Assembly (NCBI GenBank): GCA_036939755.1
Contig: JALLAZ010000101.1
Location: 1-23,975, forward strand
Direction: 5' to 3'
DNA: 23,975 nt
DNA from: Stephanodiscus triporus
Lineage: Eukaryota > Bacillariophyta > Thalassiosirophyceae > Thalassiosirales > Thalassiosiraceae
Every line of letters begins with the position of its first letter. Within the stretch, counting starts at the first letter, position 1. The translations under genes and the position numbers were made by a program. This document shows positions 8,792 through 16,500 of the stretch, piece by piece. The notes beneath the pieces were generated by a model, which was given only the letters and a program-made list of their open reading frames with translations, made no database searches and was not told the origin of the DNA.

Positions 8792-11146
8792 ATGGATAAT
8801 AATAACGACGACGACGTCCAAGGCGACGGCAACGTCAAGATGCGTGGCATATGCGACATCTGCACGAAGCACGACGGCGACCTCGACAACATGAACCTCC
8901 AGAAATGCCGGCAATGCGGCGTCCGCGTCCACGAGGTGTGCTACGGCATGGTCGACACGGGCACATCGAAGGACCCTAACTTCGTCTGTCACGCGTGCAA
9001 GGTCGTCGGGATCGACGTGGAGGTGAACTCGCCGAGCAGGGTGGGCGGACCGACGCTCAGGGACCTGCTGGGGTCCGGCAATGACGGCGGGGACGGGGTG
9101 GCGTCATTTCGCGAGTTCGCCCGCGCGCGAAGACGGGGCCTCGGAGACGCCGACGCCGAGTGGAAGGTCGACTTTTACGTCGCCGCCGGCGATTTCGCGC
9201 GCGTCTGCAGGGAAGAAGGCGCAGGGGGGGGGAGAGGGGACGGAGGATCCCTGATGAGGGAATCCGCCCATCGTATATACGACGCCCACCTCGCGAACGA
9301 CGCGCCGAGGCGGATAACGGACATATCGTCATCGGCCCTGGCCGGCATCGAATCTAAAATATTCGACGAAAAATCGCCCCCGCACGACACGTTCGACGCG
9401 GCACGGCGCGAGGCGCTGTCGTCGTTGGAACGTCGGCTCTTCGACGAGTACAGACAATCGCATCACTACTCGTCGTGGATGTCCGCGCGTCGCGTGACCA
9501 TGAGGCAGGACGATCGACCGAGGGAGTGCGTGCTTTGCAGCGTCGGGTCCGGCACCCACGCCATGCACCCCCTGTACGACATGCCGGGGAAGGACGGACG
9601 ACAGCTGGTGCTCCCCAGGGGCAAGGCCGGGGCGGTCAAGTTCACGAGGGCGCGGCCGCGATTGGCGTGGGTTCACACGCTGTGCGCCATGTTCCTGAGC
9701 GCGAGCGAAAATTACGGCGGGCTTGTGTATGGATGCAACGAGGATGGCGAGTGGGAAGGGATAGATAGCGACGACGATGACGATGAAGGCGAAGACGATG
9801 AAGGCGAAGACGACGAAGGCGAAGGCGACGACGATCCGACCGCTAGGCTACTGAAGGAGGAGCAGATCAGTTTCACGAAATGCGAGGAGGTGTTTGTACC
9901 GTTGATGAATCAGTTGGAGAAACTCAAGGCAATGACGCGAGATAGTTGCGACTCAGCCGATTCAAAACATGCTAATGCCAGTGATGTCCTCACTTGCATC
10001 AAATTGATGATCGAGAATGTGGATGTTTTGACACCTCCATTTATTGATTTAGGGTTAATTGGTAAGCTGGTGAATGGCGTAAAGAAGGCGTATGAAGAGA
10101 CGCATCCGCAGGTGAGGGAACACTGCAAGCGCTTAAGCAAGAATATGAAGCGAATTTATAGGGAGAAGAAGGATAAGGTCCCCGACGGGTTCGTCCCAAA
10201 GAGCAAAGAGGAAGGAGGAGGAGGAGGAGGAGGAGGAGGAGGAGGAGGAGGAGGAGAAGGGGACACTGAAGCACACCGCCACGTCTGTGAGACAGACATG
10301 GATGTCACTACTGATAGAATCAATCCTATGCAAGAAGGAGGGGATGGTGCCGATGATGCAAATGGTGATGCGGCCGTGGTGAAGGGAGAACCACAAAAGT
10401 TCAGGTGTGGAACACAGTTTTCAAAGAGTTTTAGAACTGGCACCTACGTCGGGACGATTGATAGCTATGATGCGTCGCGCAAGCTCTACAAGGTTGTGTA
10501 TAACGACTTTGACGCCGAGGAGCTGGACGAGGAGGAGATCTCCAATCTCCTCCCATCGTACACAGCGTGGTTCTGCATGTCACCATGCAGAATAGTTGAC
10601 GGAAAGGAGACGAAGGAGAGCAAAAAAATAAGGGCGTTGCGCGACCTCCCTGCTTGCGTCGTTTGCAACAACGAGGACAAACGCTCTATGCGCATTCCGG
10701 TGCAATGCACAGCTGGGGATAAATGTGAATTCAAGGCATTCAAGCAATACCACAAACAACTAAATAGAGAGAAAGCATTGGCGAAGAAGAAAAATAAAAA
10801 CGTGGAGGGCTGCGGCCAGACAATTCACGTAGGGTGCGCTCGATGGGGGAATAACAAATACACCTTGAACGGCAGGAACCTAAGGATGTGCTACTTCTTC
10901 TCGGGCAAGCCACCAACTTACGTCGGGTCCAGCGATTACACTAATCCGGTAGCCAATTGTTTCTGCAGAGTACATGCTCGCGAAATACAAGAGGGCTTGA
11001 CAAAAAAAGGAGGAGGACAAGGGCCCGAAGATTCGACTGTCGACGAGATGAAGGAGGAGGAGTCGGACGACCTGGTGGAAGAGGCGCGACCAAAGGAAAA
11101 GAAGAGGAAGAGAATTCTAACGGAAAGCGACGAAGAGAGCGATTGA
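8792..11146 (+). CDS. Multi-domain chromatin reader: PHD / zinc knuckle / Tudor-like / PHD
   Basis: With the ATG at 8792 this is a single-exon protein of 784 residues. Domains in order: a PHD finger (about 21-69) starting CDICTKHDG and ending CHACK; a C2HC zinc knuckle (about 246-298) with CVLC and WVHTLCAMF; an acidic run (EGEDDEGED); a Gly run from a GGA microsatellite (about 10207-10258); a Tudor-like beta-barrel segment (about 539-591; LYKVVYNDFDAEELDEEEI); a second PHD-type finger (about 622-728) with CVVC, CEF, HVGCARW and CFCRVH; and a basic tail with the NLS-like KEKKRKR. The PHD-knuckle-PHD order is that of BRPF/JADE/AF10-type PZP modules, which bind histone H3. No SET, bromodomain or acetyltransferase is visible. 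Likely a nuclear histone reader. The start is uncertain (see the upstream ORF). It is divergent from the SLC35-like gene. Confidence 0.85.
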   Translation: MDNNNDDDVQGDGNVKMRGICDICTKHDGDLDNMNLQKCRQCGVRVHEVCYGMVDTGTSKDPNFVCHACKVVGIDVEVNSPSRVGGPTLRDLLGSGNDGGDGVASFREFARARRRGLGDADAEWKVDFYVAAGDFARVCREEGAGGGRGDGGSLMRESAHRIYDAHLANDAPRRITDISSSALAGIESKIFDEKSPPHDTFDAARREALSSLERRLFDEYRQSHHYSSWMSARRVTMRQDDRPRECVLCSVGSGTHAMHPLYDMPGKDGRQLVLPRGKAGAVKFTRARPRLAWVHTLCAMFLSASENYGGLVYGCNEDGEWEGIDSDDDDDEGEDDEGEDDEGEGDDDPTARLLKEEQISFTKCEEVFVPLMNQLEKLKAMTRDSCDSADSKHANASDVLTCIKLMIENVDVLTPPFIDLGLIGKLVNGVKKAYEETHPQVREHCKRLSKNMKRIYREKKDKVPDGFVPKSKEEGGGGGGGGGGGGGGEGDTEAHRHVCETDMDVTTDRINPMQEGGDGADDANGDAAVVKGEPQKFRCGTQFSKSFRTGTYVGTIDSYDASRKLYKVVYNDFDAEELDEEEISNLLPSYTAWFCMSPCRIVDGKETKESKKIRALRDLPACVVCNNEDKRSMRIPVQCTAGDKCEFKAFKQYHKQLNREKALAKKKNKNVEGCGQTIHVGCARWGNNKYTLNGRNLRMCYFFSGKPPTYVGSSDYTNPVANCFCRVHAREIQEGLTKKGGGQGPEDSTVDEMKEEESDDLVEEARPKEKKRKRILTESDEESD

Positions 11147-11565
11147 AGAGAGAGTTTAATCATTGAGATTATATTCGTAAGTACTGGCTTTTGCAGAGTT
11201 ACATAAATTGAGTGGGTGTTTTCGTATTTTATTTTGGTGTATCGCTCGTGGCGGTTGTTGAAGGGATAGATGACACAAAGAAAAGATGCATCATCATCCC
11301 AGACGAGTGATAGATCATATCATGCCAAACTAATATGCATTCATTAAATTTTTCCTTTGTCACGTACCCGTTCAATGTTATTTATGATTTATCTCTTGAG
11401 AAGTCGCAATATGTCTGTCTCCACCTTAAGTGTCTCCTCTTTGTGAACAAAATTTCTGAGCTCAGAATCTGCTCCTTCTACCCTTCCTCGTCACTGTTGT
11501 GGGTGGGAGGGGTACTTTCATCCCTCCTCTTGAGTCGTCAGAGCGGCAACGGTCACATCTGTACG
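11147..11565. other. Intergenic, 3' flank of PHD gene
   Basis: AT-rich sequence with no recognisable gene. Short frames on the plus strand (from about 11335) show no domain or coding bias. Confidence 0.5.
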
Positions 11566-11808
11566 TTAACTATATTCTCTTGCAAACCATTTAAGCTGGC
11601 TGCCTCGTCTTCTTTCGCTGCCTCGAGGCGAGAGTTCTACGCCTTCGTCTGCCCCAAGCCATGATATAAGCTCATCTTTCACATTCATCAGAAAAGACAG
11701 CACTTCTTCCACAACACCGTTGCAAGTCAACATCTTATCCATCAGCGCCTCGATAGATGCCTCAAGCTTGGAAGTATCAGCAGAGGAAACTGATGCCTCC
11801 TCTTTCAT
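11566..11808 (-). CDS. Possible small coiled-coil protein or exon
   Basis: From ATG 11808 this encodes 80 residues. The frame is also open upstream to about 11860 (ELSNRLESTSQELSS). The segment running through KLEASIEALMDKML and VVEEVLSFLMNVKDEL has amphipathic heptad character typical of a short coiled coil. A basic tail (SERRRGSQLKWFAREYS) follows. No family recognised. If real, the gene is divergent from the glycerol-3-phosphate dehydrogenase gene and convergent with the PHD gene. It could be the last exon of a longer gene, but I found no convincing upstream splice partner. Chance ORF remains possible. Confidence 0.3.
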   Translation of the reverse strand: MKEEASVSSADTSKLEASIEALMDKMLTCNGVVEEVLSFLMNVKDELISWLGADEGVELSPRGSERRRGSQLKWFAREYS

Positions 11809-11961
11809 CGATGACAACTCCTGAGATGTAGACTCTAACCTGTTTGAAAGTTCATCTCATCCCAATTTAATAGTTGCAACTCATCGTCGAGTGATGCATT
11901 CGGGAGTTCAATGAAAATTATGGAATATTTATCGTATCGTACATTATCGTAAGTATTTTTT

Positions 11962-13444
11962 ATGGTGGCGAAGATTAAAATGCCGCCATCGTCATCGATG
12001 TTGTCGTCGTCATCGATCGTCCCAGCCGTCGCAATCAGCTTCGGCTGCGGCGTATTCTTCGCCACGCACCTCCTGCGCCTGAGAGATCGAGAGCGGCTGC
12101 GAAATGCATGCAGCCGCACCCGGAAACACCTGACGAAGAAGAGCCAACGCGCCGCCTTCGGGATCGATCTCGCGCGCTACATCCCCCTCTGGCGCGATGG
12201 CGGGTACAGGCAAAAAGTAGTCGTAATCGGGGCCGGCTCGTTCGGGACCGCGATGGCGTTCGCCGCCGCGCAGGTGAGTCGGATCTCGCATGGCCCTCTC
12301 TTTCTCTCTCTCCGAGACCTTTCATTTTCATCTCACCTCGGCATCGCGTCGCAATAATGTCGATAATGCCATACGCGGCCATCGAAAGGGCGGAAATGAT
12401 ACAATAATCTACATGAGGGACGCCGATCAGTGCGCGATCATCAATCGCGAGCACAGGAATCCGAAGTACCTCTCGAATTTCTCCCTACGCGTCGAGGGGG
12501 GGAGCGAGATTCGCGGGATATGCACCCTCGACGAGCTGAGGGACGAGCTCTCCACTCCCGGGGTCGTCATCCTGCACGCGTTGCCGTGTCAGCTGACGCC
12601 GTCGTGGTTCGCGGAGCATAAGGACATCGTCCCGGACGACGCGCTCATATGCGTCACGGCCAAGGGACTGTACTTGAAGACCTATCAGCTCATGGGACAC
12701 GCCATCCTCGACGCGTTGGATAGGGCAGATCAGCCGCTTGCCTTCCTCTCCGGACCGAGCTTCGCGGAGGAAATATTGAAGGGCAACCCCACCACTTTGG
12801 TGGTGGCGAGCGACGCGATATTCAATGCGGTGAGGATACAGAAAATGCTGAGCAATTTCAAGACGGTGCGCGTGTTCACCTCGGACGATCCCGTCGGCGT
12901 TCAGGCGAGTTGAATCTTTTCCTCCGCAGACTTATTCCACTTCTTGTACTGACGTTTGAGAATATAAATGGAATCTTTGTTATTAATCATTCAGCTGGGT
13001 GGAGCTCTGAAGAATCCTTTGGCGGTCGGTGCAGGAATGGTAACCGCGATGGGATTCGGCACGAACACCCTCTCCGCAGTTGTTACGAGGGCGTCTAACG
13101 AACTGAGACAGTTATGTGTAGCAATGGGCGGGAATCCCCGCACGATAGACGGACTCGCTGGAATGGGTGATCTGATGCTCACATGTTTTTCATCCCAGTC
13201 TCGTAACCAAAGATGCGGACAAAGATTGATGAAGGGGGAGACGGTGGAAGATATACAACAGAACTGCACCGTGGAGGGGATCGCTACCGCCGATGTCGCG
13301 ATTGTATACGCGGATATGTGCGGTCTGGAATTACCGATATTTCGATGCGTGCATGCATTGATACATAAAAAGATAACTCCCGAGGAGGCAGTTACAGACC
13401 TCATGGGGCGGCGATCTCGGAAAGAGGCCAAGGTGCATCTGTGA
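11962..13444 (+). CDS. gpsA: NAD(P)-dependent glycerol-3-phosphate dehydrogenase, GpsA type (three exons)
   Basis: Interconverts dihydroxyacetone phosphate and sn-glycerol-3-phosphate, feeding glycerolipid synthesis and osmolyte glycerol. Exons are 11962-12273, 12389-12904 and 12995-13444, all junctions phase 0, giving 425 residues. The ATG at 11962 has an in-frame TAA 12 bases upstream. The N-terminal extension (1-84) has a hydrophobic stretch (SIVPAVAISFGCGVFFATHLL) and a basic segment, suggesting organelle targeting or a membrane anchor. The Rossmann loop is VVVIGAGSFGTAMA (87-100). Further GpsA motifs are VTAKG (K196), LSGPSFAEE (224-232), GVQLGGALKN with the catalytic Lys (K282), and LAGMGDLMLTC with SQSRNQRCG. 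The sequence is closer to bacterial or plastid GpsA (IGVQLGGA.KN) than to the animal cytosolic GPD1 type. The second intron has a GC donor. The 3' end converges on the next gene with 71 bp between stop codons. Confidence 0.9.
12274..12388 (+). other. Intron 1 of the glycerol-3-phosphate dehydrogenase gene (115 bp, GT-AG)
   Basis: GCGCAG|GTGAGT ... GAAAG|GGCGGA, phase 0. It joins AFAAAQ to GGNDTIIYMRD, restoring the expected beta-alpha-beta dinucleotide fold after the GAGSFG loop. Confidence 0.8.
12905..12994 (+). other. Intron 2, non-canonical GC-AG (90 bp)
   Basis: GTTCAG|GCGAGT ... CATTCAG|CTGGGT, phase 0. The join gives DPVGVQ|LGGALKN, the uninterrupted catalytic motif of the family. Reading on from the donor stops at once (AS, TGA). 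The only nearby GT (12899) would delete the conserved VQ. Confidence 0.8.
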
Positions 13445-13515
13445 GATATGCGAGGGTTGTGGTACTAGTATGTCATATCATGTCGAATATAAAGTCTACT
13501 AGAATGAAATTTAGA

Positions 13516-16500
13516 TCAGAGGTGGGGTGCAATCTCTTCAACAAAAACGAATACACGAGCGCCGACGCTGCAAACATCCCTATCCCTGAGAGGAAGTGGT
13601 CCCGTAGTCGTACTTATTCGTCGCCCATTCAAAGTAATGATGTCGTCATCGTTCATTACTTTTAGTTGAAAGTTTCCGCACTTAGATGGCAAATATTGAA
13701 TCTTTGCTGCCATCTCGCTGCAGGAATTATCTGGGCCGCCAACATCGCAATCCAAGTCACCAACTGGCATCCCAAATGTGCTATTGATGTCGGCGGAGGG
13801 TAAAAACTTATTACGCGAATGTTTACAGGCGCGTCCCAAAGTAAAGCTCGAAGAGAGCACGAAAGCAAAAAATGATCTATTTGCACCGTCGGCGCCGAAC
13901 TGACTATTGATAATGATAGGAAGGGCCTCTGAACTGTGAACACCGACACCGTGGCATGTGTCGATGAATTTCTTCATTTCCCATCCGAAATCGCTAGCCT
14001 GGAGTCCGATTAACATAGCAATATGGTGGGGACGCATTGGCTCAGCAGACTTCGTCGAAGAGACACGTGTCGCTAGCTGCTTGAGGCTCATGTCACGACG
14101 CTGACTTGTCTGAAGAAATGCTTTTGGAACGGACAAGACATTTCCCGAGATGTAGCCTGACACGTTTTGCAGTAGCTGCTTCTCGCTCATGTCTGCAATA
14201 TCTTTTCTGGTTGCTAGGATTGTGGCCTTTGAAGTTCCTTTGGTCCCACTCGACAACATCGTTGCGCACTGAGTTTTCAGCTTGCTCCACTCCATTGCTG
14301 ATTCCGGTCTCGGATTTTTGCTAGACGCATGCACAGATAAAGTTTCACTGGCCATGATGCTGCATTTCCCTTCGGGCATGATTATATCTTGGGTCGTGAT
14401 TGAATCTTCGGCCATCTCTGCCTTCACCTTTCTTTCACTAACGACAATTTCACTCTTTTTGTGGACATGATTCTTCCTACCGTGTCCACCAGTTGTTGAT
14501 ACTTCGACCTTAGCAGACTCGACCTTAGCAGTCTTGGCCTTAGCTGTCTCAGCCTTAGCTTTCTCGTCCTTAGTCGTCTCGTCCTTAGCCGCCTCGACTT
14601 TAATTTTCTTGGGGGCTCCACGTTTCTTCTTATTGACAATTTTTGGAGAAGGCGGCTGGATCTTTCCTTCGGCAATATCCTTTTCGTGTTGTGCGAATGC
14701 AGCGGCGGCTTCTTCGCCCTCCAGCTGGGCCTTTTTTGTTGCTTCTTCGCCATACAAAATCAAGTGAGCCCATGCGTAGACTGCTGCGGCGTCCCATTCA
14801 GAATCAAACGTCCCGAGGTAATGATTTTGGCCGTTGAAGGATATTTGACTCTGCCATCTATCATGCCCTTTCCTTTGCTGGCGACACACACCTCGATATG
14901 CATACACGTAGCGCTTAGAGTTGCCACCCGTTCGAGATGTAAAGTTGGGATCTCTCAGGAGTGGCTTCACGTGTGGGGGTAACTTCTTGATGTTGATCAC
15001 AGAGAGGTCAGGGGTAGCTATAACAGCGCCACTGATGCCTGTACCTTCGGCATCTTTTCCAGTCGAATTAACTTCACCATGAGCACCGTCTTCGTAGATT
15101 ATTCTTGAACCGTCAGATCGGTAATTGATATCACACACCTGATCTCTCCCACTTTCAATGATAACCTCATCGAATTTCTTCGCTGCAGCTTCAGCAGTGT
15201 CGAAGAGGAGGGTAGTTTCTATTTCGGAACTATCACTTAAAAGTGGCTTGCCACCCACTTTGACAAAATATTTCCCGCTTGCCATTATCCACACACCCTT
15301 ATATCCAGAGACACGCGTTGATCCTTTAGAGTCTGCTGCAGATTGGACTTCTTTCATCACCGGAAACTTCATTTCTTTTCTCTTACGCCCTCTTGATGGC
15401 TTGCTGGCTCCTTCTGCGACACATCTCGCAACATCACCCCCTAGAGGACTCGTGACACTCACCCTTCTTGGCACTCGACATGATCTTTCGTGTTGAGTTC
15501 TTGCTTGACTTGTTCCGCAATCACCTCCACAACTCCGGCACAGCCACGTTCCAGGAGGAGCATGCGATGACATAATGTGCTGCTTCAGTCCCGACTCGCT
15601 GCCGAAACTTCGACCACAGCGAACAGCTGCTCGATAAGCTGACAAACCCGCAACACAACCGCCAGCACCAGCAATCGTCAAACTAGATGCAGTGCAAATT
15701 TCCTCACAAATGAAACCTGTCGCACTGGCTCTTTTTAATTCGGCGAGGATTGGATCCAATGACATACGACCAACCTCCTTGCGAATGGGAGAATAGGGAG
15801 GAAACCAAGCCGCTGCGAATTTGTGTGAGTGCACAATCTTCTTTGACTCGATCAATTTTTCAAGGCCCTCATCCTCTTCCGCAGCGCTATAGTTAGGCAA
15901 TGATTGTTGAGGCAACTCTCCAACTAACGCTTTCAGGGATACCTCGAACCAATTGTTAGGACCGCGGACAACAGAGTCCCCAGAATACACTATCACCAGT
16001 CGGGCAATCAATGATCTAATGTACGCCATGCTTTGCTTGCATCTGATGACACGACTGCTTTCCCAGTCATCTCTGATCGTATCTGCGAGTTGAGGTGCAA
16101 GGAATGTCAAGAGCCCTAGAACCGGAGCCTTGTAGACTTGCCCACGATACTTCGCATGCATGTTTGAAGCTAGCAGAATGCGATGCCTCGCTGTGAGACC
16201 CATCGGAAATTTTCCACCTTTTATCCTCTCCCCGGGTGAGCTAATGATGCTGTTCTTGGGCTTTTCGTCGGCCTCCACTCCGGCAACATCCTTGCTGAAA
16301 TCCCAGGGCGTGTAAAATTTACCTCCATTATCTGCCACACCTGCCCTGCCTGCCCAAAAGTCAAGCTTGCTCCAAAACGAATTCCAAGAAATGCCAATTT
16401 TGCCAACAGGGTCAGAATGTGAGCATCCCAGAAAGCTCATTCCATCGTCCAACACCACGACCTGGAGCGGTATCTGGCAAAAATGGGGATAGTCTTCCAT

